Assembly (NCBI GenBank): GCA_023245725.1
Contig: JAHFJU010000013.1
Coordinates: 1-25,566, forward strand
Length of the DNA stretch: 25,566 bases
Source of the DNA: Candidatus Peregrinibacteria bacterium
GTDB taxonomy: Bacteria; Patescibacteriota; Gracilibacteria; UBA1369; UM-FILTER-53-11
Direction of reading: 5' to 3'
Below, piece by piece: positions 14,337 to 22,644 of the stretch. The translations under genes and the position numbers were made by a program. The notes under the pieces were generated by a model that saw nothing but the letters and a program-made list of their open reading frames with translations, searched no databases and was not told the origin of the DNA. Every line of letters starts with the position of its first letter. The stretch's first letter is position 1.

Positions 14337-15314
14337 ATGGCGATAAAACTTTTTACAACTTCGGCAGATAATCTTTCAACGGGACTTGCAGATAAAACAG
14401 ATATTAATGCGAGTGACATTTTTATAAATATTTTACTGAAGTTTGTAGACGTTCTCGAAGCGGCATTGATTATTGTTGCAGGAATTGTGCTGATAAAAAT
14501 TGTTAAAGGATACATTCGCCGCGTTGAGGTAACCCACGAACGACAACGAACTGCGATGAATATCTTTGAAAAAATCACCAGCGGATTTTTGATTGTTGTA
14601 ACTTTTACACTTGCACTTAAAGTTGTGGGGCTCGATTTAACGCTTATGATAAGCGTTATTACGCTTGGCCTAAGTTTTGGCCTACGAGATGTTATTAAAA
14701 ATTATATTGCAGGACTTTTGATTTTGTTCAAGGCTCCTTTTGAAATTGGCGACGTAATAAAAATTAGAAATTATGTTGGCAAAGTTGAGAGGATTGAGTT
14801 TCAGGCGGTGACGATTAAAACATTCGACCACCGAGAGATTACGATTCACAATAGCGATTTACTAACTCAGGCAATTACAAATCACTCAAAAGCCGAGAAC
14901 AAGAGACTTGAAATTTCTGTACCACTGGGATTCGGAAGCGACACTTCGAAAGCATTGAGTATTTTTGACGCGATATTGAAAAACAATGCAGATGCCTTAA
15001 AGACTCCAAAATATTCGATTGTATTTAAAGGATTTGGAAAAGAAGGGATACATGTACAAATTCGTTTCTGGGTCGCCAAACCTTGCAACGAATTAAAAAT
15101 TCGCTCGGCAATTGTTATGCAAATTAATGAGGCGTTCGACGAAGCAGGCATTATGGCTCCATACGCGCGCGAGGCAGGATTAAGTGAAGCATACGGGCTA
15201 AACGATTCACGCAAACAACGAATTTCAACATTTTATCAACAACCAATGTTCGCACTAGCGAGCCAAGAAACCGTATCGGTAGATGAGTACATCGACGCCG
15301 ACGAACCTGAATAA
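14337..15314 (+). CDS. MscS-family mechanosensitive channel
   Basis: A small-conductance mechanosensitive channel that opens under membrane tension to release solutes during osmotic downshock. The 325-residue protein has three predicted membrane helices (about 35-55, 75-100 and 105-135) followed by the cytoplasmic vestibule domain. The pore-lining helix and the start of the beta domain are clear: GLSFGLRDVIKNYIAGLLIL then FKAPFEIGDVIKI, and TIKTFDHREITIHNSDLL. The ATG at 14337 is chosen over a TTG three codons upstream because the former follows the TATAAT box at the spacing seen elsewhere here. The C-terminal 45 residues are acidic and not conserved. A 1327-codon gene starts 12 nt downstream and is probably in the same transcript. 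Confidence 0.92.
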   Translation: MAIKLFTTSADNLSTGLADKTDINASDIFINILLKFVDVLEAALIIVAGIVLIKIVKGYIRRVEVTHERQRTAMNIFEKITSGFLIVVTFTLALKVVGLDLTLMISVITLGLSFGLRDVIKNYIAGLLILFKAPFEIGDVIKIRNYVGKVERIEFQAVTIKTFDHREITIHNSDLLTQAITNHSKAENKRLEISVPLGFGSDTSKALSIFDAILKNNADALKTPKYSIVFKGFGKEGIHVQIRFWVAKPCNELKIRSAIVMQINEAFDEAGIMAPYAREAGLSEAYGLNDSRKQRISTFYQQPMFALASQETVSVDEYIDADEPE

Positions 15315-15326
15315 CCAATTTTATTT

Positions 15327-18300
15327 ATGAGTACACTAGCAGCAGAAAGACCAGCAGCGACGCCGGAAAATACAGAAAAAACAATGGCAGCGCTTGCAGA
15401 GTTGAGAAAGAGGACGCCACAGCTGGATACAAACATAAATGATATTAATATTGATTATTATTTTACCAATGATGAATTGGAAACTAATATCGGAGACATC
15501 CCATATTTAATTGCAACAAAAGTTGCTGAAAAAGCTAAACTAAGCGAACCAGCGAATAGTAAGTTTCGCGCAGTTTTAGAGGCAAGAATTGCACCATATT
15601 TAGGGATCACACCTATAAATAGCGAGGAATGCGTTACCAACATTAAAGTCGTACAAGGGACGTTGACAATAAATATTGCGAAAGGTAATGAGTCTAAAGA
15701 TAATAGACAGGTTAGCTTAACAATTTTTCCACAAAAAATCGTGGCCGTAACTCCACCAGCTGGTGACCAATCAATTGCACCAGCAAAGCCAGCACATCAA
15801 AATGTGGCGGGAGTGGTGACGCCAGCTAGGGAAAGCGAAGCACAGCCAGCGGAGGACCAAGAAGCAGCAAGAGAATCTGATGACTCAATTAATAATCTGA
15901 CTGAGGTTGGCACGCGTGTGCACTACAATCTTGGCGAATATGAAAAAGGAGGGGAAAAGGCCAATTTTAATTCGGTAAATACGCTTGTCGGTTCGGTAGA
16001 CGCAACTGAGTTTAGAGCCGTTAAACATCCTAAACAATGGTGCTTGGATTTTATTGATGGTGCAAAGAGTTTTATTAATACTAACCAAAATATTTTAGGG
16101 CCGGTTGCAAAACAAAAGTTTAAAGAATTGTACAATGTTATTAATGGAATTTCACAGGTAGCAACTGGTGACGACGTTTCTGTCGATCTACAAAGTTTTG
16201 AAAATTCCAGTGTGTTCACTCATGATCAAATTTTCGGGAAAGACGGCGCATATAATACAATTCTGGCTTATATGCGAGCGATTAAGAATGTTAATTACTC
16301 TAAAACAAACATTATCGAATTCCGCTTTGGCGACGCACCAAAGTCACGCGATGACAGGTATGGCGCGGCGTATATGACAAACGAAGACGCAGCTAATCTA
16401 AAGCAAGGGGAGGACAAACCAGTTAATGGCACCAAGATGGGAAATAATGCAGGAGCGGGAGCACCAAGACAAACAACAGGCGGCGGGGCGGACAAACCAG
16501 CAGACGAAGACGAACCAGCACAACCTCAACAATCACAAAAAAAGAGAGAACCAGCAGACTCATCGCCACCAGTAGCTAATTCTGCGGCAAAACAAGTATC
16601 AGGTTCACCAAGGCCAGATGAGACAAAAGAAAAAGCCAAATCCGCTAAAAAATCAACTGACCAAAACATACCACCACCAGCTGACGATGGCGCAGATTCC
16701 GCTGGCATAGGAGCAGAGGCAAAAAAACCCAAAGAAGGCAAACCCAGCGACAGCATTACGCCACCAGCAGAGGGCAAGGGAGCGGCAAAAGAACCTGCGA
16801 CTGCCAAAGATCAAAACTCTAATGATATAAATGAAGTACATAAAGCACTAAACGATAAAAACGAAGCGGTTAGGAAAATAATCGGTGATATAAAAGACAC
16901 TATAAATCAGAATCGAAATGACATTGAAAAAATCGATCTGAGTACAGAAAATGTTTTTCCATGGAAAAATGTAATGACAGCAAATGCAGAATACGACCCA
17001 ACATTTACATCACTGAAAACAGCGGCAGACTATACACTTCTATCGATTAATATTCCTACTAGTAAAGTAGGGGCGAATGAGTCCGCAACATGGACAACTG
17101 ACGAACTCGATGGCCAAGAAAAACGAAAGACTATAAAAGTATTTTTATTAAAATTTGAAAATACAGATCTCGAACATAACAAAGCCGCTGTAATTAAAAC
17201 CATAAATGATCTCATTGTTTATACTGAAAAAGAAAGTCGTAGTAGCCAAGAAGCACCAAAAGAGATGAGGCTTCCGGTTCCAGAGCGATCATTAATTAAT
17301 GTTATAGGTGATAAGACCGATGAATCAGGAGTGAAATCGATACATTATTGTGCCGAAAAAATAGGAAAAATAATTTATATTGATTCTCATTGGTCAGAGA
17401 AAACTACACAATCTAAAACCACTGAACCTTGGAATAAAAATGAACCAGTATACGTAGTAAAAGTAAAAGACGGAGACAAAGAATATGATGCTTCTATAAA
17501 TATAGACCGAGGAGGATTTTGCGTAAGTACTAAAACCTCTGAAGGTAATTTGCGAAAAGTATATTCGCCAAACCTATCTAATTATGACGAGCTTAGACAA
17601 TTCGTAATTGATGCCAACAAAAATCCAACTATAAAAGATGCACCCGAAAATACGCCGCCTTCTGAAAACGAACAAATCGAAAGCGAAATATCAGAAGCAC
17701 TAAATAATGGATACCTAACTGGCCCAGACGGATTGAAGTCCACATTTAATATTACAAAAGGAGCAAAAGAGGGATTGTTCTCAATAGATTTTTCAAAGGC
17801 AAAAATTCCGACATATATAAATGGCACACGCACAGATAATGAGAGTGACATAACATTAAATAGAATACGACAACTATTAAAATTTATTGCTGATAAGAAT
17901 AACGATTTTTATAAAGAGATTAGTAACAACAAGATAGAAATAGAGACAAGTCTAAGAAAAACTGATGACGATAAATTGGCTAATATTGAGACATATCGGG
18001 AAAGAGGGTATAGAGCCCCATACGTTGAAATTAGATTAATTAATAATAAAATATTTGCTGTCCCTTATTTGAAAGAAGTAGATGGTAAATTTCATGCGTA
18101 TAAGGTAGATGCTAATCCTACGAACAATCCTCTTAGAGAACTAAAGTTTACTGAGGAGCATGCCATCATTAAAGACTCTCTGAGCGAATTACTAAATACT
18201 ATTAATAAAGAAGGAGCCTTGATGAAAGGATCAAAACCAGATAACTCTAATACATATAAAGGGAATCTTGATTCGCCTGAAATAGAACAGCCATCGGAGG

Positions 18301-19310
18301 ATAAACCGAGCATTCTGGCTGGATTAATTACCGCAGCGCCAGCCCCAGCACCAGGTTCAACGGCAGCGAATAAACCTGCGGCGGCTACAGCACCTACACC
18401 GACACCAAGTTTACCAACTCCATCACAAGCGAATGCTCCTAGTTCGGCACTGGCTCCAGCTGCACCGACAGAGGCACCTGCTCCTGCGACCCCAGTTTCT
18501 GCGCCAGCGAGTCAGGCTGCAGCCGAACCTAGCGCGCCAACAACAAATGCACCTTCAAGTGCTCCTTTAGCTGCACCTACAGCACCAGCAGAAAAAAGTG
18601 CTGAAGATATGAAACATGAAAAAGAGGCAGAGATTCATAAAGAGCTAGACCCTAGATTTGAAGAACTGAGCAAGGTTATGATTCCAATGCTCAAAACAAA
18701 AGGATTTGTGCCCCAAAATCCCGAGGATGAATTGAAAGGAATTGCAATCGAAAGACCAAAGTTAGGGGATGCCGTTTACTCACAACCCTACACAAAAGGG
18801 GAATTGAGAGTTGTTTTTCAGGCGGATAGAGATATGTTCGTCGTATCCGTAGATAATAAAAAAGAGTTTAATCATGTCATAAGATATGATGTAAATAATA
18901 CAATCGAACAAACTGCAATAGTAATAGGTATCATGGAAAAAGCGGCCGACCTCACTCAAAAAGTCGATGCAATAAAGGCATTATCTGCCGCGAAAGATTA
19001 CAACATTTCTGAGCCAAAAGGAGAAGGCGATGAAAAATTTGTGGTTGTAAGAAACAAAGATATTTCTGGAATTTATATCATCGAATTAAATGCGACCCCA
19101 GATGGGAACTATTTTGCATTTGAAGTAATAGGTAAAGGAGCAAAAACGTACGATCAAATAGACGTCAGAGACGATTACATCGTGAAAGACAGAAACAAAG
19201 CCATTCAAGGAACTTCACCCGCTAACGTAGCAGCAAAAATATTTGAGCTTAGAAAAAGCAAACAAGAAGGTGATGGCAGCACGCTAGAAAATCCGCCAGA
19301 AAACAAATAG
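15327..19310 (+). CDS. Large multidomain Pro/Ala-rich protein, function unknown
   Basis: The longest gene of the window (1327 residues); not recognised. No signal peptide or membrane helix is seen, so it should be cytoplasmic unless exported by an unusual route. Globular segments alternate with disordered linkers: Pro/Ala/Glu-rich at about 145-180, Lys/Pro/Ala-rich at about 355-495, and strongly Ala/Pro/Thr-rich at about 1005-1090. The globular parts (about 20-140, 195-350, 500-640, 650-770, 780-870, 885-990 and 1095-1320) look like degenerate repeats of a beta-rich unit ending in an amphipathic helix, for example DELRQFVIDANKN, NRIRQLLKFIADKN and SELLNTINKEG. It begins 12 nt after mscS and ends 3 bp from convergent lysS. 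It could be a scaffold or a lineage-specific structural protein; there is no motif for an enzyme. Confidence 0.85.
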   Translation: MSTLAAERPAATPENTEKTMAALAELRKRTPQLDTNINDINIDYYFTNDELETNIGDIPYLIATKVAEKAKLSEPANSKFRAVLEARIAPYLGITPINSEECVTNIKVVQGTLTINIAKGNESKDNRQVSLTIFPQKIVAVTPPAGDQSIAPAKPAHQNVAGVVTPARESEAQPAEDQEAARESDDSINNLTEVGTRVHYNLGEYEKGGEKANFNSVNTLVGSVDATEFRAVKHPKQWCLDFIDGAKSFINTNQNILGPVAKQKFKELYNVINGISQVATGDDVSVDLQSFENSSVFTHDQIFGKDGAYNTILAYMRAIKNVNYSKTNIIEFRFGDAPKSRDDRYGAAYMTNEDAANLKQGEDKPVNGTKMGNNAGAGAPRQTTGGGADKPADEDEPAQPQQSQKKREPADSSPPVANSAAKQVSGSPRPDETKEKAKSAKKSTDQNIPPPADDGADSAGIGAEAKKPKEGKPSDSITPPAEGKGAAKEPATAKDQNSNDINEVHKALNDKNEAVRKIIGDIKDTINQNRNDIEKIDLSTENVFPWKNVMTANAEYDPTFTSLKTAADYTLLSINIPTSKVGANESATWTTDELDGQEKRKTIKVFLLKFENTDLEHNKAAVIKTINDLIVYTEKESRSSQEAPKEMRLPVPERSLINVIGDKTDESGVKSIHYCAEKIGKIIYIDSHWSEKTTQSKTTEPWNKNEPVYVVKVKDGDKEYDASINIDRGGFCVSTKTSEGNLRKVYSPNLSNYDELRQFVIDANKNPTIKDAPENTPPSENEQIESEISEALNNGYLTGPDGLKSTFNITKGAKEGLFSIDFSKAKIPTYINGTRTDNESDITLNRIRQLLKFIADKNNDFYKEISNNKIEIETSLRKTDDDKLANIETYRERGYRAPYVEIRLINNKIFAVPYLKEVDGKFHAYKVDANPTNNPLRELKFTEEHAIIKDSLSELLNTINKEGALMKGSKPDNSNTYKGNLDSPEIEQPSEDKPSILAGLITAAPAPAPGSTAANKPAAATAPTPTPSLPTPSQANAPSSALAPAAPTEAPAPATPVSAPASQAAAEPSAPTTNAPSSAPLAAPTAPAEKSAEDMKHEKEAEIHKELDPRFEELSKVMIPMLKTKGFVPQNPEDELKGIAIERPKLGDAVYSQPYTKGELRVVFQADRDMFVVSVDNKKEFNHVIRYDVNNTIEQTAIVIGIMEKAADLTQKVDAIKALSAAKDYNISEPKGEGDEKFVVVRNKDISGIYIIELNATPDGNYFAFEVIGKGAKTYDQIDVRDDYIVKDRNKAIQGTSPANVAAKIFELRKSKQEGDGSTLENPPENK

Positions 19311-19313
19311 CCA

Positions 19314-20768
19314 CTACTCAACCGGCCTCATTAACGGGTACAAAATGACCTCTTTGATAGACCAAGTGTTTGTAAAAAACATTGTTAGGCGGTCGATGCC
19401 GATACCGATTCCACCAATTGGAGGCATGCCGTATTCCATAGCTTCGATAAAATCTTCATCAACTTTCTGAGCTTCGTCATGGTCTTTTCGAACTGCCTTT
19501 GTATCGTTCTCAAAACGCTCGCGCTGAATTTTAGGGTCGGTGAGCTCACTCCATCCATCGCAAATTTCTTTTCCTCCAATGTATCCTTCAAAACGCTCAA
19601 CCCAACCCGGCTTTGTAGGATGTGGCTTTGAAAGCGGGCTAACATCTTCGGGGTAATCGATAATCCAAGTTGGTTCAATAAGTGAGTCTGTAACGCGGTG
19701 CTCAAAAATGGTGAAAATTAATTGCCCTTTTGTTTCGCCGCCAATCAACTCAATTTTTTCTTTTTTGCAGAAATTCAAAAGGTCTTCGAGGCTCATTTCG
19801 TTCACATCGATTCCAACTTTTTTAGTAATAATGTCGGTCATTGTAATGCGTGGCCATTTTTCTCCAACATTTATTGTATTGTCGTGGACGTTCATTTCGT
19901 GTTTGCCAAATAGAGAGTGAGCAAGGTGCTTAAACAAGCCCTCGGTTACATCCATTACACGATGATAGTCCGCGTACGCTTCGTAATATTCAATCATCGT
20001 AAACTCAGGATTGTGAGTGAGATCAACTCCTTCATTTCTGAAATCCTTACAAATTTCATACACTTTGTCATACCCACCAACCACCAAACGCTTCAAATAT
20101 AATTCATCGGCAATGCGCAAAAACATTGGAATATCGAGAGCGTTAAGGTGAGTTTTGAAAGGCTTCGCATTGGCTCCTCCATACTGAACTTGCAAAGTAG
20201 GAGTTTCAACTTCGTAGAATCCCAAATTGTCGAGATACGCACGAACACCGCTAATCAACTTTGTGCGCATGTTAAAACGCTTGCGAACTTCTTCATTCAT
20301 AAGCAGGTCGAGATATCGCTTTCTGTAGCGCTCTTCGGTGTCTGAAAGACCGTACCAATCGCTTGGCAACGGACGCATAGATTTTCCTAAAAGTTGAATT
20401 TCATCGACATCAACACTTATTTCGCCGGTCTTAGTTGTGACAATCGTACCCTTAACTGCAATGTGATCGCCAACGTCGAACAACTGCACGAGCGCAAACA
20501 TTTCGACGAGTTTATTTTTCTGCATCCACAGTTGAATGCGGCCGGTAGAATCGCCAAGATCGGCAAAGAGAAGGCCACCGTGGCCACGCATCGACATTAA
20601 TCTTCCTGCAACAATGAACGTTTTTCCCATGCCATCGCGCGCTTCATTTACCGAAACTCGATCACCTTCAAGCGCAATTTTTGATGGATAAGGATTAACA
20701 TTTAGCGCACGAATTTTTTCTAATTTTGCGACGCGATCTTCTTTAAGTTGGTCTAAACGTGTTGCCAT
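19314..20768 (-). CDS. lysS: Lysyl-tRNA synthetase, class II
   Basis: LysRS charges tRNA-Lys. At 484 residues it has the usual bacterial class II length. An N-terminal anticodon-binding OB fold is seen (VAGRLMSMRGHGGLLFADLGDSTGRIQLW, about 50-80). The class II core follows: motif 1 around EVETPTLQ, then GGANAKPFKTHLNALD and the lysine-binding LRIADELYLKRLVVGG, motif 2 as FRNEGVDLTHNPEFTMIEYYEAYADY, and motif 3 at the C-terminus as GGIGIGIDRLTMFFTNTWSIKEVILYP. In motif 2 the family's usual S-T-R-H is V-D-L-T-H. The gene is convergent with the large unknown gene, with only 3 bp between their stop codons, so the two transcripts must overlap at their 3' ends. Confidence 0.97.
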   Translation of the reverse strand: MATRLDQLKEDRVAKLEKIRALNVNPYPSKIALEGDRVSVNEARDGMGKTFIVAGRLMSMRGHGGLLFADLGDSTGRIQLWMQKNKLVEMFALVQLFDVGDHIAVKGTIVTTKTGEISVDVDEIQLLGKSMRPLPSDWYGLSDTEERYRKRYLDLLMNEEVRKRFNMRTKLISGVRAYLDNLGFYEVETPTLQVQYGGANAKPFKTHLNALDIPMFLRIADELYLKRLVVGGYDKVYEICKDFRNEGVDLTHNPEFTMIEYYEAYADYHRVMDVTEGLFKHLAHSLFGKHEMNVHDNTINVGEKWPRITMTDIITKKVGIDVNEMSLEDLLNFCKKEKIELIGGETKGQLIFTIFEHRVTDSLIEPTWIIDYPEDVSPLSKPHPTKPGWVERFEGYIGGKEICDGWSELTDPKIQRERFENDTKAVRKDHDEAQKVDEDFIEAMEYGMPPIGGIGIGIDRLTMFFTNTWSIKEVILYPLMRPVE

Positions 20769-20875
20769 AAAAATGCCTTACGAAATAGGGATAATACGGC
20801 GGGAGTATAGCCAAGAAACAGGTCGAGCGCAAACGGCGGATGCCTTACGGAACTGCTTTGAAGTTCGTATCTGTC

Positions 20876-21130
20876 TCATAGTGAATCAAAAAAATCCTTC
20901 TTATTTTTATAAGACTTCACGCCAATGCCTTTATTAACAGTTTTCAATGTTGCGGTAAGTTTCTTATTTGGAACATGCGACGGAAGAAATGGAAAACCTC
21001 CAATTCTCTTAATTTCGGTATAAAAAATGGTAATTGCCTGAGCAGGTTTATATCCCTGTTCTTCAAGAATATCTTCGGCTTCTTGTTTTAAATTAGCATC
21101 AATTCGATGCTGAATACGTGTTGAAGACAT
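20876..21130 (-). CDS. RelB/DinJ-family antitoxin, no toxin beside it
   Basis: An 84-residue protein whose N-terminal half (STRIQHRIDANLKQEAEDILEEQGYKPAQAITIFYTEI) is the ribbon-helix-helix fold of RelB/DinJ antitoxins, followed by the usual RIGGFPF. The C-terminal part is basic (VNKGIGVKSYKNKKDFFDSL). The ATG at 21130 is chosen; a frame extending to 21238 would add 36 Cys-rich residues that are not antitoxin-like and cross the promoter. Antitoxins of this family normally precede a RelE/YafQ toxin gene, but the 107 bp between this stop codon and lysS hold no toxin. It may be an orphan that has lost its partner or a plain regulator. An inverted repeat overlaps its -10 box, as expected for autorepression. 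Confidence 0.85.
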   Translation of the reverse strand: MSSTRIQHRIDANLKQEAEDILEEQGYKPAQAITIFYTEIKRIGGFPFLPSHVPNKKLTATLKTVNKGIGVKSYKNKKDFFDSL

Positions 21131-21153
21131 AATATCGATGATTATCAATGTAT

Positions 21154-21188
21154 GTGACAATTGTACTCTATTTGTCACCGAACTGCAA
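21154..21188 (-). promoter_or_regulatory. Promoter and operator of the antitoxin gene
   Basis: On the minus strand TTGCAG (21183-21188, 4-5/6), a 17-nt spacer, then TACAAT (21160-21165, 5/6). The inverted repeat GTGACAA (21154-21160) / TTGTCAC (21172-21178), with 11 nt between, lies across the -10 box and fits binding by a ribbon-helix-helix repressor. The -35 element lies inside the end of the zinc-ribbon gene. Confidence 0.6.
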
Positions 21189-21576
21189 ACGCAAGCGGCC
21201 TGTGCGTGGCTGCGACTACAACATTTTTTGATTTCCAACGCTGAACAGTACTCGGAGAAATTCCAAGAGCGCGAGCGATTGCACGAACACTTTGCCCCTG
21301 CCTTAACAATAAAAGCCCAGACTGAAACGTCTGCGGAGTTGAGTGAAGCCGATAAGTAACATCGTTACGATGCGCGACCCAAGTTCGTTTGCACTCCTTA
21401 CACATAAAACGCTGATAATTTTTCGCATGAACCGTTACATTTCCAGCACACAATTTTTCAAAAAATTCACATGAATTATTCGGGCAGGATTGATTTCGCA
21501 CCGAAAACACTAATTTCGCCGCATGCTGTGACTGAAATTGTTCTAAGACCTGTGCTGAATTTAATTGAGTTTGCAT
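21175..21576 (-). CDS. Zinc-ribbon/HTH protein resembling IS1 InsA
   Basis: A 133-residue protein with a zinc ribbon (Cys31 and Cys36, Cys59 and Cys62, the second pair in MCKECKRTWVAHR) followed by a helix-turn-helix (residues 95-117, SVRAIARALGISPSTVQRWKSK). The order and spacing match the InsA protein of IS1, which binds the element's ends and represses it. No InsB/DDE transposase frame follows and no terminal inverted repeats were found, so this is either a transposon remnant or a gene co-opted as a regulator. The last 15 residues are Ala/Val-rich. It lies 44 bp upstream of the antitoxin gene on the same strand. No Shine-Dalgarno precedes the ATG (upstream is CCCTCC). Confidence 0.75.
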   Translation of the reverse strand: MQTQLNSAQVLEQFQSQHAAKLVFSVRNQSCPNNSCEFFEKLCAGNVTVHAKNYQRFMCKECKRTWVAHRNDVTYRLHSTPQTFQSGLLLLRQGQSVRAIARALGISPSTVQRWKSKNVVVAATHRPLAFAVR

Positions 21577-21674
21577 GGAGGGTTAAAATTAAGAATATAT
21601 TGGATAATCGGCAGCAAATTCTGACAAGAATGAGGGGGAAGGGGGAGGCCGAAAGGTTAAAAGAAATTAAATCT

Positions 21675-21706
21675 AAAAAAATCGCCGTTCTGATCGTGGG
21701 CGATTT
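21675..21706 (-). terminator. Intrinsic terminator overlapping the large hairpin
   Basis: On the minus strand AAATCGCC (21706-21699) pairs with GGCGATTT (21686-21679) over a 12-nt loop and runs into a total of seven T. Its left arm is also the right arm of the larger hairpin at 21698-21762, so the two structures exclude each other. It would end transcription from the small open reading frame at 21818 or from the gene at 21903-22619. Confidence 0.55.
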
Positions 21707-21762
21707 GCGTGAGGTGGATTGTGAGAAGTCTTTAGCTTTCACTCACCGTACGCAAATCGCCC
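21698..21762 (-). repeat. 13-bp perfect inverted repeat (large hairpin)
   Basis: GGGCGATTTGCGT and ACGCAAATCGCCC are perfectly complementary over 13 bp, with a 39-nt loop that can pair further (GGTG/CACC and GTGAG/CTCAC). On the minus strand it precedes the overlapping terminator, giving an antiterminator/terminator layout. Confidence 0.7.
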
Positions 21763-21818
21763 ATCTTAATCATAAAGAGGGTAATAATTGCGACGATAAT
21801 TAGAGCTGCGAACTTCAT
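21732..21818 (-). CDS. Candidate 28-residue membrane peptide
   Basis: A short frame encoding MKFAALIIVAIITLFMIKMG followed by DLRTVSES. It has a Lys at position 2, one hydrophobic helix of about 15 residues and a short polar tail, like many small bacterial membrane peptides. TTGACT lies at 21851-21856 on the minus strand, with a weak -10 (GTAAAT, 21828-21833) 17 nt away and about 9 nt before the ATG, the same short-leader layout seen at other genes here. The stop codon falls in the loop of the 13-bp hairpin, and a terminator follows. Chance hydrophobic frames of this length do occur, so this is a candidate only; conservation in relatives would decide. Confidence 0.35.
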   Translation of the reverse strand: MKFAALIIVAIITLFMIKMGDLRTVSES

Positions 21819-21902
21819 GTACCGTAAATTTACTACAGCAAAACAGGCGTAGTCAAGACGTTTAATGGCGGTTGGATTATGGCTTAAATTTAGGCGGGAT
21901 TT

Positions 21903-22619
21903 TTAATTCGTGCTTTCTCTGTGTTTAGTTGTTTGTATGAATTTATCAAATTCCTCTGGAGAATAATTTTCATCATGATGATTTGCTTTGACAAACCGAC
22001 CATTATCTAAGAAATAGACAGGATCGAATCCTCTTACTGGCATAGACACAGCAATTTCATCTGCGGCAAGCGCGCGGGTAAATATTTTTTCGCTATTTCC
22101 CTTTATTCCCACCCAACCCTTTTCCCCGTATTTATCGAAAAGTGCTTGTACTTGAGGTATTGGCTTTTCTTGTTGCTTTTCGAGTTCCTTCTTTATCATC
22201 GCAAATGTAATTACACTACCTCTGCCTCCGCTTAAATCTGCTTCATTCGCATTTAATTCGATCGAATTATTAGTGATCAACATGACATCATCTGGCCCAT
22301 TAAAATTTTTTATAACAATTTCAACGCTACTTCGCCCAGTGTTGAATGACATTTCTTTAGTGTTTTCGTCTACGTCGAATTTTAATTGAGTCCCTTTTAT
22401 TTCAAATCCCTTACCTGTCCAGTGAACTCCAAATTTTTCCATCATACCCTTTGCGTCTGAAGGAGCCTCCCAAGTTTTTTGCGTTTCTATGGTTGAAAGG
22501 TTCTTTAACCTTGCATCGATACAATCGGCGAAAGCAAGTCGAGAATCAGGTTTGTCTCGTGTATTGAATTTACATTGATCAATAACATCTGGTAGTGTTT
22601 GTATTTGTTTTTCTGTCAT
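21903..22619 (-). CDS. Unknown-family protein A, paralogue of the gene at 24489
   Basis: A 238-residue protein, not recognised. It has no signal peptide and no membrane helix. Two cysteines lie near the N-terminus (Cys16 and Cys33) in a helical stretch, as in its paralogue. Shared blocks with the 245-residue protein at 24489-25226 are KFGVHWTGKGFEIKGT (there KFGLHWNNKGFDIPGT), FNGPDDVMLIT (SGPDNIVIIT), EKPIPQVQALFDKY (EKPIPQVQALYDKY) and DEIAV. The pattern suggests an N-terminal helical region, a beta-rich middle and a mixed C-terminal part. It lies downstream of dnaB on the same strand with 214 bp between, and its likely promoter spacer holds a run of nine G (see 22645-22673). A lineage-specific family is inferred. 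Confidence 0.85.
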   Translation of the reverse strand: MTEKQIQTLPDVIDQCKFNTRDKPDSRLAFADCIDARLKNLSTIETQKTWEAPSDAKGMMEKFGVHWTGKGFEIKGTQLKFDVDENTKEMSFNTGRSSVEIVIKNFNGPDDVMLITNNSIELNANEADLSGGRGSVITFAMIKKELEKQQEKPIPQVQALFDKYGEKGWVGIKGNSEKIFTRALAADEIAVSMPVRGFDPVYFLDNGRFVKANHHDENYSPEEFDKFIQTTKHRESTN

Positions 22620-22644
22620 ATTTTTTTATTTAATTAATAGATAT

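Noticed and set aside
20773..20849. 10-bp direct repeat ATGCCTTACG upstream of lysS
   Set aside because: Too short and only two copies; no sign of an element between them.
21131..21238. 36-residue N-terminal extension of the antitoxin frame
   Set aside because: It crosses the promoter/operator and the end of the upstream gene and is unlike RelB/DinJ N-termini.
21471..21803. 110-codon plus-strand frame opposite the zinc-ribbon gene start and the hairpins
   Set aside because: It runs antisense to a better gene and through both inverted repeats; no recognisable domain.
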